Notes: generated by a model not told the origin, from the letters alone. Shown: positions 1 through 9,147, numbered from the stretch's first letter. The stretch is 46,453 nt of DNA from CAWUJT01 sp963922715 (GCA_963922715.1 CAWUJT010000008.1:1-46453); one strand, 5' to 3'. Program-made: numbers and translations.

Positions 1-52
1 AAGAGTGAAGCACAACCCTATGCGATGGAAAAGGAATTAATCAGCGTGCTGC

Positions 53-763
53 CTAGCTTGCCGCTGCAGCTCTGAGGGCACGCTTGCGCCGCAGTTTGGC
101 TGTGTACTTGAACTGAGCCACCAGCGTAAGAAATAAAGTTAAGCCCGAGCAATATATAAGAGTTTTCTTGGGGTCGTGCTTTGTCGTCAGTGCTTCAGAT
201 CGACCATAGAGAAACGGCTCTATAATGATGAAGTTGTCAGCTTTTACCAAGCCTTCTTTCTTCAGTGAGTCATTCATCAAAGAAGAAAATCCATCTGCAC
301 CACCTTCGAAGCCATTCACTTCATAAATAAAATTTGACTCTTTCATCCCTACAACCATCTGTTCAGCTTGATCGACAAACAGGTCTTTCTCGTTTTTCCT
401 AAGCAAGATCACAGCACGCACATCCCGCGTTCCACGCAGATCATCCTGGCCGAAAAAGACATACATAAATCTCCTACTTGTTTCGATACCGTTTCTTTTT
501 TTAATAAGTTGGTAGTTGTAGTCGAAATCAGGCCAGCCCCGCACATGGACTTCATCTAAGGGATGGATGTCACGCTCAGGATCAAATTTTGATAAATCCA
601 CAGATTGCGGCGCGGGTTGTTCAGCGCGCGCCAGGCCAAGCTGCTGCTTTTCGAATTCAGAATTGTAAAGATTATAGGTGAGATTGCCCATCCCTATGGC
701 GAAACCGACATAGATCCACCAGGGCAGTCTCAAAAATAATCCAATGATAAGACGGTATAGCAT
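53..763 (-). CDS. Hypothetical membrane-anchored protein (236 aa)
   Basis: I do not recognise the family. The protein has a hydrophobic segment near residues 10-32 and a second one near residues 203-220, followed by a very basic tail (RKRALR). This leaves a soluble, mixed-charge central region of about 170 residues, probably on one face of the membrane. The ATG is preceded by an AAAGGA-like ribosome site at suitable spacing. The gene is AT-richer than the metabolic genes to its right, and the next gene on the same strand (886-1431) is also an AT-rich small membrane protein, so the two may be co-transcribed with this one second. No motif allows a function to be proposed. The reading frame is intact and complete at both ends. 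Confidence 0.6.
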   Translation of the reverse strand: MLYRLIIGLFLRLPWWIYVGFAIGMGNLTYNLYNSEFEKQQLGLARAEQPAPQSVDLSKFDPERDIHPLDEVHVRGWPDFDYNYQLIKKRNGIETSRRFMYVFFGQDDLRGTRDVRAVILLRKNEKDLFVDQAEQMVVGMKESNFIYEVNGFEGGADGFSSLMNDSLKKEGLVKADNFIIIEPFLYGRSEALTTKHDPKKTLIYCSGLTLFLTLVAQFKYTAKLRRKRALRAAAAS

Positions 764-885
764 ATGTTATATTTCCTTTTTTGTAATGGTTCCAGCCTTG
801 GGCTTATCTAAATCTATCTCGATAAAGGGGTGTTATTGAAAATACGTACAATTCTGGATGATTAGAAAATGAAAAATAGGGTTAG

Positions 886-1431
886 TCATGCAGTACTTAT
901 CCAAATAAAAAAGAGTAAGTGGACAATCACAGCAGATAACCACAAACGATGTTTCAAAAGCCATTGTGTCGGGCGTTTCAAGGATGGTGGCGCTATATAA
1001 ATTAAGAACCATTGGAGATCAAACACGAGGTTAAATTCTTGATTTTCCTTTTTCTCCAGAGCCTCAGCGGTCGTCTTATCCAAACCTCTCTCAAAATAGG
1101 ATTTCTTTCGGGCATGCTGCCGAGTTGCGGGCACAACAGCTAAGACAAGTACTAAAATAATAGACCATACAGGTCCTAAGGCTTTATATAAACCGAGTAA
1201 GGACTCTTGGTGATTCATTATCAATAACAAACAATATAAAAATCCTAGACTAATGACAAAACCGGATACGCTTGTGAAAAAATAATAAATCCAAGGTTCT
1301 GCGGGGCGGGCCTGATCAGCTCCAACTGTCATTGAACTCTGGCGTCTTGAAACAATAGGTTGATCGGCTGTTACAGATTTCTGTCGTTTTGCCCTAATTT
1401 GTGCGAAACGTTTTTGGAAATCGTCCGTCAT
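886..1431 (-). CDS. Hypothetical small membrane protein (181 aa)
   Basis: No family is recognised. The N-terminal 45 residues are hydrophilic and basic, probably cytoplasmic. Two membrane segments follow at about residues 46-68 and 82-102, then a charged loop (residues about 103-150), then a last hydrophobic segment that runs almost to the C-terminus. The gene lies upstream of another AT-rich membrane gene on the same strand and is divergent from pncB, with a gap of about 110 bp. That gap contains TTAA-N7-CTAA at 1453-1467, one base short of a CtrA box. The ribosome site is weak. Function is unknown. Confidence 0.6.
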   Translation of the reverse strand: MTDDFQKRFAQIRAKRQKSVTADQPIVSRRQSSMTVGADQARPAEPWIYYFFTSVSGFVISLGFLYCLLLIMNHQESLLGLYKALGPVWSIILVLVLAVVPATRQHARKKSYFERGLDKTTAEALEKKENQEFNLVFDLQWFLIYIAPPSLKRPTQWLLKHRLWLSAVIVHLLFFIWISTA

Positions 1432-1543
1432 ATCTTTGCTCTTTGTTCTTCGTTAAATTCTTACTAAACCGTAAATGCGTCTAAACTGTGGCCTCTCACG
1501 GCAGATGCTGTCAGGTTCAACACAGGTGAAGAGGGAATTTTCT

Positions 1544-2836
1544 ATGGTTGACATCGCCACCCGTGTTTGGAACCACAAATGGAAGATCGATCCTATTGTG
1601 CGGTCTTTGATCGATACCGATTTCTATAAGCTCCTGATGTGCCAGTCGGTGTTTCGCAATCGCCCCAACACCCGTGTGACGTTTTCCTTGATCAACCGGA
1701 CCAAACATATCCATCTGGCCAAGCTGATTGACGAAGGTGAATTGCGCGAACAACTCGATCATATTCGCAGTCTGAGTCTGACCCGCGGCGAAAGCACCTG
1801 GCTGCGCGGCAACACCTTTTACGGCAAACGTCAAATGTTTCGCTCGGACTTCATGGCCTGGTTCGAAGCTCTGCGGCTTCCGGCTTATCACTTGGAAAAG
1901 CGCGATGATCAATACGAGCTCACGTTCGAAGGCTCTTGGCCCGAAGTCATGCTATGGGAAATCCCAGCGCTTGCCATTCTTATGGAGTTGCGGGGGCGTG
2001 CCGTGTTGCGCGATATGGGCAAGTTTGAACTGCAAGTGCTTTATGCCCGCGCGATGACAAAACTCTGGGAAAAAATTGAACGCCTTCAACAGATCGACGC
2101 CCTGAAAATCGCAGATTTTGGCACACGGCGACGGCACTCGTTTTTGTGGCAAGACTGGTGTGTGCAAGCTATGACAGAGGGCCTATCGGAGGCGTTCATC
2201 GGCACCTCAAACTGCTTGATTGCCAAAAACCGTGATCTCGAGGCGATTGGCACCAATGCCCATGAATTGCCCATGGTATATGCCGCTCTTGCCGAGGATG
2301 ACGACAGTCTTGCTGAGGCACCTTATCAGGTGCTTGCAGATTGGCAGGAAGAACATGACGGCAATCTGCGTGTTATTCTACCGGACACCTACGGCACAGA
2401 GCAATTTCTGGCCAACGCCCCAGATTGGTTGAGCGGGTGGACAGGGATACGCATCGATTCAGGGGATCCTGCAAAGGGGGCAGAGACAGCCATCAAATGG
2501 TGGACAGATCGGGGGGAAGATCCGCGCAAAAAACTGGTCATCTTTTCCGATGGCTTGGATATCGATACGATTGCGCAGTTGCATGATCAATTTTATGGCC
2601 GTGTAAAGGTCTCTTTTGGATGGGGTACACTTCTGACGAACGATTTTATCGGCCTGGCCCAGGATGACGCGCTTGCCCCCTTTAGCTTAGTTTGCAAAGC
2701 AATCTCAGCAGAAGGTCAACCAACGGTCAAACTGTCCGATAACCCGGAAAAGGCGGTTGGCCCGCAGAAGGCAATCGAACGCTACAAACGCGTCTTTGGC
2801 GTGACACAGCAAACCCGCATTGCGGTGCGTGTCTAA
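1544..2836 (+). CDS. pncB: Nicotinate phosphoribosyltransferase
   Basis: This enzyme joins nicotinate to PRPP, with ATP hydrolysis, to give nicotinate mononucleotide in the Preiss-Handler NAD salvage route in the cytoplasm. Family-typical blocks are visible in order: an N-terminal SLIDTDFYKLLMCQ segment, FGTRRRHSFLWQ in mid-protein (around the family's phosphorylated His), GTNAHELPM, DTYGTEQFL and RIDSGDP. The reading frame is open from 1475, but the ATG at 1544 is preferred. It follows an AGAGGG ribosome site and gives 430 aa, starting just before the conserved region. The gene stands alone in front of xseB, 64 bp away, and is divergent from the AT-rich gene at 886-1431. Confidence 0.93.
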   Translation: MVDIATRVWNHKWKIDPIVRSLIDTDFYKLLMCQSVFRNRPNTRVTFSLINRTKHIHLAKLIDEGELREQLDHIRSLSLTRGESTWLRGNTFYGKRQMFRSDFMAWFEALRLPAYHLEKRDDQYELTFEGSWPEVMLWEIPALAILMELRGRAVLRDMGKFELQVLYARAMTKLWEKIERLQQIDALKIADFGTRRRHSFLWQDWCVQAMTEGLSEAFIGTSNCLIAKNRDLEAIGTNAHELPMVYAALAEDDDSLAEAPYQVLADWQEEHDGNLRVILPDTYGTEQFLANAPDWLSGWTGIRIDSGDPAKGAETAIKWWTDRGEDPRKKLVIFSDGLDIDTIAQLHDQFYGRVKVSFGWGTLLTNDFIGLAQDDALAPFSLVCKAISAEGQPTVKLSDNPEKAVGPQKAIERYKRVFGVTQQTRIAVRV

Positions 2837-2900
2837 ACCATCCTAGTATCCCTGCCATGAGACCTGTAATGGGAGATCAAGCAAAGGGGAGTGAGAAACA

Positions 2901-3143
2901 ATGACTGAAAAACCAGTGGACAAGATGAGCTTTGAAGAGGCTATGGCGGAACTCGAAGCCGTTGTGAACCAACTTGACCAAGGGGATGTCGCCTTGGAAC
3001 ACTCCATCAAGCTCTATGAACGTGGCGCAGAACTCAAAACACATTGTGAAAGGCGTCTCAAGGCGGCAGAAGAAAAGGTCGAACAGCTTGTTCTCAATGC
3101 AGCAGGCGAGCCCACAGGGACAAAGCCCTTTGAAGAGACCTAA
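2901..3143 (+). CDS. xseB: Exodeoxyribonuclease VII small subunit
   Basis: This is the 80-residue small subunit of exonuclease VII, which binds the large XseA subunit in a multimeric complex that degrades single-stranded DNA. The family signature is the helical hairpin FEEAMAELEAVVNQLDQGDVALEHSIKLYERG, here at about residues 10-40, followed by a CERRLKAAEEKVEQL helix. The length is normal. An AGGGGAG ribosome site precedes the ATG. It is followed after 6 bp by ispA and then dxs. The xseB-ispA-dxs order is common in proteobacteria and implies co-transcription, not a shared pathway. The xseA gene is not in this window. Confidence 0.93.
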   Translation: MTEKPVDKMSFEEAMAELEAVVNQLDQGDVALEHSIKLYERGAELKTHCERRLKAAEEKVEQLVLNAAGEPTGTKPFEET

Positions 3144-3149
3144 GGTGAC

Positions 3150-4022
3150 ATGAGTTTTCCACGCGATCTTGGAGACCTTCAAGGTCACATCACAACCCAA
3201 CTGGACGATATCATCCTTGATCTGCCAGCCACTCCAATACGTGATGGTATCGCCTATGCCTGCCGTGGTGGAAAACGGCTCCGTGCTTTTCTCACCATGG
3301 CTTCTGGCAGGTTGATGGGGGCCGTGCCAGAGCGTTGCTTGCGCGCCGGTGCCGCCATAGAGTGCATGCACGCCTATTCCCTGGTCCATGACGATCTGCC
3401 CGCGATGGATGATGATGATCTTAGACGCGGCCAACCCACCGTTCATCGCAAATGGGATGAGGCCACAGCGATCCTTGTTGGGGATGCGTTGCAAAGCCTG
3501 GCCTTCGAAATCCTTGCCGATCCCAGAACGCACCCATCAGGCGACGTTCGGGCGCAGCTTTGTCGAACACTTGCCCAAGCTGCTGGGGCCGCCGGAATGG
3601 TTCTTGGCCAAGCGCGCGATATCGCCGCAGAAACGTCACAAACGCCCTTGACGTTAGAGGAAATCACAAACCTTCAAGCCGGCAAAACGGGTGCCTTGCT
3701 GACTTGGTCCACCGAGGCGGGAGCTCTATTGGCAGAGCGTGATCCAGCCCCCCTGCGCGCATATGCGCAATCCTTAGGCCTTGCCTTTCAGATTACCGAC
3801 GACATTTTGGACCATGAAGGAGATCCAAAATTGGCGGGCAAAGCGCTTCAAAAAGATGCTGTGGCGGGCAAAGCCACATTCGTCTCACTTCTGGGGCTAG
3901 AATCCGCGCGTGCGCGATCTCATGCGCTTATAGAACAATCAAAAACGGCCCTTGCGCCGTTTGGTGCAAAAGCGCAGCCCCTTTTTGACCTGGCCGATTA
4001 TGTGGTCACCAGAGATCGATAA
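3150..4022 (+). CDS. ispA: Short-chain polyprenyl diphosphate synthase (farnesyl diphosphate synthase)
   Basis: The enzyme condenses IPP with allylic diphosphates, most likely to make farnesyl diphosphate for quinone, undecaprenyl and carotenoid precursors. The first aspartate-rich motif is DDLPAMDDDDLRRGQPT (about residues 80-96) and the second is QITDDILD (about 214-221). The GGKRLRAFL block near residue 36 binds diphosphate. The 290-aa length fits the IspA class; GGPP synthase is the alternative that sequence alone cannot fully exclude. The gene lies between xseB (6 bp upstream) and dxs (13 bp downstream), so first-step and chain-elongation enzymes are made from one transcript. Confidence 0.92.
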   Translation: MSFPRDLGDLQGHITTQLDDIILDLPATPIRDGIAYACRGGKRLRAFLTMASGRLMGAVPERCLRAGAAIECMHAYSLVHDDLPAMDDDDLRRGQPTVHRKWDEATAILVGDALQSLAFEILADPRTHPSGDVRAQLCRTLAQAAGAAGMVLGQARDIAAETSQTPLTLEEITNLQAGKTGALLTWSTEAGALLAERDPAPLRAYAQSLGLAFQITDDILDHEGDPKLAGKALQKDAVAGKATFVSLLGLESARARSHALIEQSKTALAPFGAKAQPLFDLADYVVTRDR

Positions 4023-4035
4023 GAGCACCGTTGAG

Positions 4036-5952
4036 ATGACACAACATTCTCCTTCTACACCGCTTCTGGATCGTATCACCAGCCCTGCCGATCTTAAGGG
4101 ATTGAACCTCACAGAACTGCAACAACTGGCACGAGAGTTACGTGCCGAGACGATCTGGGCCGTCTCTCAAACCGGTGGCCACCTTGGGGCGGGGCTTGGT
4201 GTGATAGAATTAACCATTGCCCTGCATGCGGTGTTTGACACCCCATATGATAAGCTCATCTGGGATGTTTCGCATCAATGCTATCCGCATAAAATCCTCA
4301 CCGGTCGTCGACACCGCATGGCGACGTTGCGTAAAAAGGATGGACTCAGCGGTTTCACCAAGCGAACCGAAAGCCCCTATGATCCCTTTGGCGCGGCCCA
4401 TAGCTCGACCTCAATCTCCGCGGCGCTGGGTTTCACCATGGCCCGTGAACTGGGCGCAGAAGCAGTGGGCGACGCCATTGCCGTGATCGGGGACGGCGCC
4501 CTTTCGGGCGGTATGGCGTATGAGGCACTGAACCACGCCGGTCACCTTGGCCAGCGTCTGATTGTCATTCTAAACGACAATGAGATGTCCATCGCGCCCC
4601 CCGTCGGCGCGATGTCGAACTATCTCAGCCGTCTCTATGCCGAAGGCTCATTTCAAGACCTCAAAGCTGCCGCCAAAGAGGCCGTGAAGTTTTTGCCAGA
4701 ACCATTTCAAGAGGGTGCCCGACGCGCAAAAGAAATGCTCAAAGGCATGACCGTGGGCGGGACACTCTTTGAAGAATTGGGCTTTTCCTATGTGGGGCCA
4801 ATCGATGGCCATGATATGGATAGCCTTCTGGCGGTTCTGCGCACAGTCAAGGCACGCGCCACTGGGCCGATGTTAATCCATGCGATCACTCAAAAGGGTA
4901 AGGGCTACGCCGAACACCGCCCCGACCGCGGCCATGCGACAGCAAAGTTCGATATGGTGACAGGTGCACAGATGAAGCCGCCCTCGAACGCACCAAGCTA
5001 TACGAAAGTCTTTGCGCAAAGCCTGATTTCAGAAGCAGAGCGCGATGATAAAATCGTGGCGATAACGGCAGCGATGCCCGATGGCACGGGACTGGATCTT
5101 TTCGGTGCAGCCTTCCCAAAACGCACTTTTGATGTGGGCATCGCAGAGCAACATGCGGTAACCTTCTGTGCAGGTCTTGCGGCGGCGGGGATGAAACCGT
5201 TTGCCGCGATTTACTCAACCTTTCTACAACGCGGCTACGATCAGGTGGTCCATGATGTGGCGATCCAGCGCCTGCCTGTGCGCTTTGCCATTGATCGTGC
5301 TGGCCTTGTGGGGGCCGATGGGGCCACACACGCGGGCAGCTACGACATTGCCTATCTTTCAAACCTGCCGGGCTTTACCGTGATGGCCGCCGCTGATGAG
5401 GCCGAACTGCGCCACATGGTTGCCACTGCTGTGGCGCATGACGCAGGGCCCATTGCCTTCCGCTTTCCCCGCGGCGAAGGCGTCGGCATAGAACTGCCCG
5501 AATGTGGCACGCCGCTTGAGATTGGCAAAGGCCGGATCATCTGCGAAGGCCAAGATGTCGCCCTGTTAAGTTTCGGGGCGCGTTTGTCTGAGGTGCGCAA
5601 AGCCTGTGAGAGCCTGACCGCCGAAGGCATCATCCCCACCGTGGCCGATGCGCGCTTTTCCAAACCGCTTGATCGTGCCCTTATCCTCAAACTGGCCCGA
5701 ACACATCGAGTGCTGATTACCATAGAAGAGGGTGCAGTGGGCGGCTTTGGCAGCCATGTGGCACAGCTTTTGGCGGAGGAAGGCATTTTTGACCATGGAC
5801 TGATCTATCGCTCAATGGTCTTGCCCGATGTGTTCATCGACCAAGCCAGCCCCACTGATATGTATGCGGTTGCCGCTATGAACGCCGAGCATATCCAGAG
5901 CAAGGTATTACAGGTTTTAACCATTAAACCTCAAATCGAAATAATGCCATAA
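4036..5952 (+). CDS. dxs: 1-deoxy-D-xylulose-5-phosphate synthase
   Basis: This thiamine-diphosphate enzyme condenses pyruvate and glyceraldehyde 3-phosphate to DXP, the entry step of the MEP isoprenoid pathway. The TPP/Mg2+ motif GDGALSGGMAYEALNHAG and the following NDNEMSI are present at about residues 152-195. The transketolase central domain has the DVGIAEQHAVTF block near residue 370, with the catalytic Glu of that family. The frame is open from 3952, but that would overlap ispA. The ATG at 4036 gives 638 aa, the usual DXS length. It is the third gene of the xseB-ispA-dxs run. The 154 bp after it are AT-rich with no clear terminator. Confidence 0.95.
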   Translation: MTQHSPSTPLLDRITSPADLKGLNLTELQQLARELRAETIWAVSQTGGHLGAGLGVIELTIALHAVFDTPYDKLIWDVSHQCYPHKILTGRRHRMATLRKKDGLSGFTKRTESPYDPFGAAHSSTSISAALGFTMARELGAEAVGDAIAVIGDGALSGGMAYEALNHAGHLGQRLIVILNDNEMSIAPPVGAMSNYLSRLYAEGSFQDLKAAAKEAVKFLPEPFQEGARRAKEMLKGMTVGGTLFEELGFSYVGPIDGHDMDSLLAVLRTVKARATGPMLIHAITQKGKGYAEHRPDRGHATAKFDMVTGAQMKPPSNAPSYTKVFAQSLISEAERDDKIVAITAAMPDGTGLDLFGAAFPKRTFDVGIAEQHAVTFCAGLAAAGMKPFAAIYSTFLQRGYDQVVHDVAIQRLPVRFAIDRAGLVGADGATHAGSYDIAYLSNLPGFTVMAAADEAELRHMVATAVAHDAGPIAFRFPRGEGVGIELPECGTPLEIGKGRIICEGQDVALLSFGARLSEVRKACESLTAEGIIPTVADARFSKPLDRALILKLARTHRVLITIEEGAVGGFGSHVAQLLAEEGIFDHGLIYRSMVLPDVFIDQASPTDMYAVAAMNAEHIQSKVLQVLTIKPQIEIMP

Positions 5953-6106
5953 TTTTTACATATTTCCAAAATATGATAAAGCTCAGTTTGAAGACTTAGA
6001 TTTTGTGCAATATTCGATACGATTATAACAATAAAATTCTTTATAAACTGATTAGATAATTCTCCCCCTCAAAAGATAACACATAAGACCCAAGTGAGTA
6101 TTATAC

Positions 6107-7093
6107 ATGGTAGATTTCGCGGAACTTAGTCAGATCGCTTTTTCAAAAATTACAGGTATCGCGGACAATCCGAGTTTACGATATTTTTGGATTTATATTT
6201 TATTTGGAATGGTGATCGCGATTGTTGCCCATCGGCTCCGCGGCGATAATCGAGAGTTTAGCGATCTATTCTTCCGCCGTGAGGTCTGGCTTTCCAGATC
6301 TGCTTATAATGATTACATCTTAGTTATACTTAATCCTATAATCTATGCTCTGCTTTTTAGTTGGATTTTTTCGTATCTCGTTTTCATCACACCGCTCATT
6401 TCCTCAAAGCTTGTCGCGCTGGGAGAGATGTTACCAAACGGAGAGGGTTCGATTGGGATCGCTATCGCTCTTACTCTAACACTTTATTTGGTAAATGATT
6501 TTATGCGTTGGTGGTTGCATTATCTGCAACATAAAATACCAGTTTTGTGGGAATTCCATAAAGTTCATCATTCTGCGGAACAGCTAAATTTTGCAACCGC
6601 TGAGCGCCACCATCCCCTTGATTATCTATTTTTTGCAGTTGGCGTTGTGAGTGCGGCAGCAGTCGTAAATGGTATTTATATTGGCCTTTTTGGAGATAAA
6701 CTCACCGTTTATCAAATCAGTGGGGCAAACATTATATTTGTGATGTCCAATCTTATCGGCGGCGTTTTACGTCACAGCCCTGCTTGGGTTAGCTTTGGTC
6801 CGCACATAGAGAAATGGCTGATATCACCAGCAATGCATCAAATACATCACTCAAGCGATCCTAAACATTTCGACAAAAATATGGGGGGAGGACTTGCAAT
6901 TTGGGATCGATTAGGTGGAACACTTTATGTCCCCGAACAATATGAAGAACTATCGTTTGGTATTGGAAAAGAGACATCAGATTATCGTACGTTGCGCGGC
7001 ATCTACATCGACCCACTTGTAAAAGCGGCGCGCCTTTATTGGCCTGGGAAAAAAGATTGGACTAAAGATCACAGACAGAAAGAACAGCATTAG
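6107..7093 (+). CDS. Sterol desaturase / fatty acid hydroxylase family membrane protein
   Basis: This is a di-iron membrane oxygenase of the fatty acid hydroxylase superfamily. The histidine clusters are all present: HYLQH (H138, H142), HKVHH (H151, H154, H155), ERHH (H168, H169) and HQIHH (H244, H247, H248). Hydrophobic stretches lie near residues 25-42, 71-105, 116-132 and 172-192. Substrate cannot be assigned; carotenoids, sterols, hopanoids and fatty acids are all used in this superfamily. The gene is visibly richer in A and T than dxs and the channel gene beside it, which suggests separate acquisition. It converges on the sodium channel gene with only one base between the stop codons. 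Confidence 0.8.
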   Translation: MVDFAELSQIAFSKITGIADNPSLRYFWIYILFGMVIAIVAHRLRGDNREFSDLFFRREVWLSRSAYNDYILVILNPIIYALLFSWIFSYLVFITPLISSKLVALGEMLPNGEGSIGIAIALTLTLYLVNDFMRWWLHYLQHKIPVLWEFHKVHHSAEQLNFATAERHHPLDYLFFAVGVVSAAAVVNGIYIGLFGDKLTVYQISGANIIFVMSNLIGGVLRHSPAWVSFGPHIEKWLISPAMHQIHHSSDPKHFDKNMGGGLAIWDRLGGTLYVPEQYEELSFGIGKETSDYRTLRGIYIDPLVKAARLYWPGKKDWTKDHRQKEQH

Positions 7094-7094
7094 A

Positions 7095-7868
7095 TCAATC
7101 ATCTCTTCTTTCTAGCTTATTTTCTATATCCTTTAATCGAGCAATGACTTCCTCACGATATTTGTCCTGCGCGGCATTCGCCTCCTCGGCATGGGCATCT
7201 TGCATCGCGTTGACAATCAAGCCGACCAGTAAGTTCACCACCGCAAAGGTTGTCACCATGATGAAGGGCACAAAAAAGGCCCAGGCATAGGGATAGACCT
7301 CCATCACCGGCCGGACGATCCCCATAGACCAACTTTCTAGCGTCATAATCTGAAACAAGGAATAGGCCGACAGTCCAAGCGTGCCAAACCAGTCTGGGAA
7401 TGTCGCACCAAAAAGTTTGGTGGCCACGACAGATCCGATGTAAAAGAGTATCCCCATCAGTAAAAAGACAGATCCCATCCCTGGAAGCGCTGTAATAAAC
7501 CCCTCAACCACACGCCGCAACTGGGGCGCCACGGAAATGATCCGCAAAAGCCTGAGAATGCGCAAAGCGCGCAGCACAGAAAGCGTTTGCGCCCCAGGCG
7601 TTAAGGAAATTCCGACAATCAAGAAGTCAAAAATATTCCACCCTGAACTAAAAAACCGCGGCCAGAAGGCATAAAGCTTGATGAGCAGTTCTATAACGAA
7701 AATCATCAGACACGCCGTATCCGCAGCTTTAATAAGAGGACCCGCGATGGCCATGACAGAGGGAGAGGTTTCCAGCCCAAGCAGAATAGCGTTTAACAAA
7801 ATTACGACCATGATCGTGTTCTGAACAAAACGGCTTTCAATCCAAGTGGCAAGACTCTCACGGTGCAT
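7095..7868 (-). CDS. Voltage-gated sodium channel, BacNav type
   Basis: This is a single-domain six-helix ion channel (257 aa) that would form a homotetramer in the inner membrane. Helix S4 carries arginines every third residue (R100, R103, R106, R109), the voltage-sensor pattern. The pore loop reads TLESWS at residues 176-181, the sodium selectivity filter typical of NaChBac-like channels, rather than the GYG of potassium channels. S6 is followed by an acidic linker and a predicted coiled coil (about residues 225-255), the tetramerisation tail of this family. The gene starts 4 bp after the stop of the RNA methyltransferase gene, so the two are probably co-transcribed. The GenBank-style name would be 'ion transporter'. 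Assignment is firm from the filter and S4. Confidence 0.9.
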   Translation of the reverse strand: MHRESLATWIESRFVQNTIMVVILLNAILLGLETSPSVMAIAGPLIKAADTACLMIFVIELLIKLYAFWPRFFSSGWNIFDFLIVGISLTPGAQTLSVLRALRILRLLRIISVAPQLRRVVEGFITALPGMGSVFLLMGILFYIGSVVATKLFGATFPDWFGTLGLSAYSLFQIMTLESWSMGIVRPVMEVYPYAWAFFVPFIMVTTFAVVNLLVGLIVNAMQDAHAEEANAAQDKYREEVIARLKDIENKLERRDD

Positions 7869-7872
7869 CGGC

Positions 7873-9111
7873 TTACTCCAAACTAAGATGAACGGCTATT
7901 TCGATATGCGGGGACCAGCGAAATTGGTCAATGAGCTGAACAGGACCCAGTCGGTATCCTGCAGAGGTTAATATGGCAATATCACGGGCAAATGTGATAG
8001 GATTGCATGAAAGTGCCGTGATGTAGGGAAGATGCGCCTGGGCCAGCATCTGCATTTGTGCCTCTGCGCCGGCACGCGGAGGATCAATAATCGCCGCATC
8101 AAACTTGCCCAGCTCTTTGACAGAAAACGGCGTACGAAACAGGTCGCGCCGTTCCGCTGTGATCTTCTTTAGCTCTTTTGTATGACGTGCCGCACGCAAA
8201 AGCGCCTCATAAAGTGCGACATCCCCTTCCACGGCATGTACCTTTGCTTGGGAAGCAATGGGAAAGGTGAAGGTGCCGCACCCAGCGAAAAAATCCACCA
8301 CATTTTGCGCAGGCTTAGTCCCGTCAAGAGCCGCTTGCACCAAAGCGGCTTCCCCGGCTTCGGTTGCTTGTAAAAACGCCCCCGGCGGTGGTATGACACG
8401 CGTGCTTCCAAAGGTGACACCAGGTGCCGAAGACATAAAGATAAGCTCACCCTCCCAAGTGATGCGTGCAAAACTTGAACCGAAGCGCGCCATCGTGATC
8501 CGTAACGCTCTATCGAGAGGTTTGGCCCCCGTTATAGCAAGATCAAGACCCGTATCGCCGAGGAAAATGTGAAACCTTACCCTTGAAGTGCGCGTTGCTG
8601 CCAGGCGTGTGATCTTTTCAAGCATAGGCAGGACAGCACGAATTTTCGGATGTAGCACCCGACAATGTGGTATTGACACAAGCACATGAGATCGCTTGGC
8701 ATGAAAGCCAACAATTGCGCCATTCTTGGTCCGTCGGCCAGTAAAAACCGCCCGCCTTCGACTGCCTGGTGGAGATGTCAGGGGGGGAAGAACGTCCGCC
8801 GCAATCCCGTGTGATTGAAGCGCTTGCCAAACAACATCTTGTTTCCAGGCCGCGATAAAATCATCCTGTGCATGTTGGAGCGCACACCCCCCACAACTGT
8901 CATAATGAGGGCATAGGGGTGCCACCCGATCACGGGAGGGGGAGAGGACGCGCGGTCGATCTAGACTTACGCCATTTAACGGACCTGTGACGATTTCACC
9001 GGGCAGTGCGCCCGCCACATAGACTGGGCCCGCTGCTATACCACAGCCATCATTGCCCAGTCTATCGATCTTATGTGGCCGCAATGCTTCTGATTTTAGT
9101 CTTAAAATCAT
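7873..9111 (-). CDS. Class I SAM-dependent RNA (uracil-5) methyltransferase, RlmD/TrmA-like
   Basis: The enzyme is expected to methylate C5 of a uridine in rRNA or tRNA. An N-terminal TRAM-like region (GNDGCGIAAGPVYV) is followed by a [4Fe-4S] ligand set, CPHYDSCGGC near residues 60-70 with a further Cys in SIPHCRVLHP. The Rossmann fold shows the SAM motif DFFAGCGTFTFP, then IIDPPRAG, and the catalytic cysteine in SCNP near residue 375. The start is uncertain. ATG codons at 9147, 9123 and 9111 are in frame, and 9111 was chosen because homologues begin close to the RLGNDG block. The gene precedes the sodium channel gene by 4 bp. A good promoter lies about 100 bp upstream. Whether rRNA or tRNA is the target cannot be told. 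Confidence 0.88.
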   Translation of the reverse strand: MILRLKSEALRPHKIDRLGNDGCGIAAGPVYVAGALPGEIVTGPLNGVSLDRPRVLSPSRDRVAPLCPHYDSCGGCALQHAQDDFIAAWKQDVVWQALQSHGIAADVLPPLTSPPGSRRRAVFTGRRTKNGAIVGFHAKRSHVLVSIPHCRVLHPKIRAVLPMLEKITRLAATRTSRVRFHIFLGDTGLDLAITGAKPLDRALRITMARFGSSFARITWEGELIFMSSAPGVTFGSTRVIPPPGAFLQATEAGEAALVQAALDGTKPAQNVVDFFAGCGTFTFPIASQAKVHAVEGDVALYEALLRAARHTKELKKITAERRDLFRTPFSVKELGKFDAAIIDPPRAGAEAQMQMLAQAHLPYITALSCNPITFARDIAILTSAGYRLGPVQLIDQFRWSPHIEIAVHLSLE

Positions 9112-9147
9112 GTTCCTATTCATACCTTTACCACAATGATATGACAA

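Noticed and set aside
2877..3533. Minus-strand frame of 218 codons across xseB and ispA
   Set aside because: It crosses two well-supported genes on the other strand and has no protein-family features.
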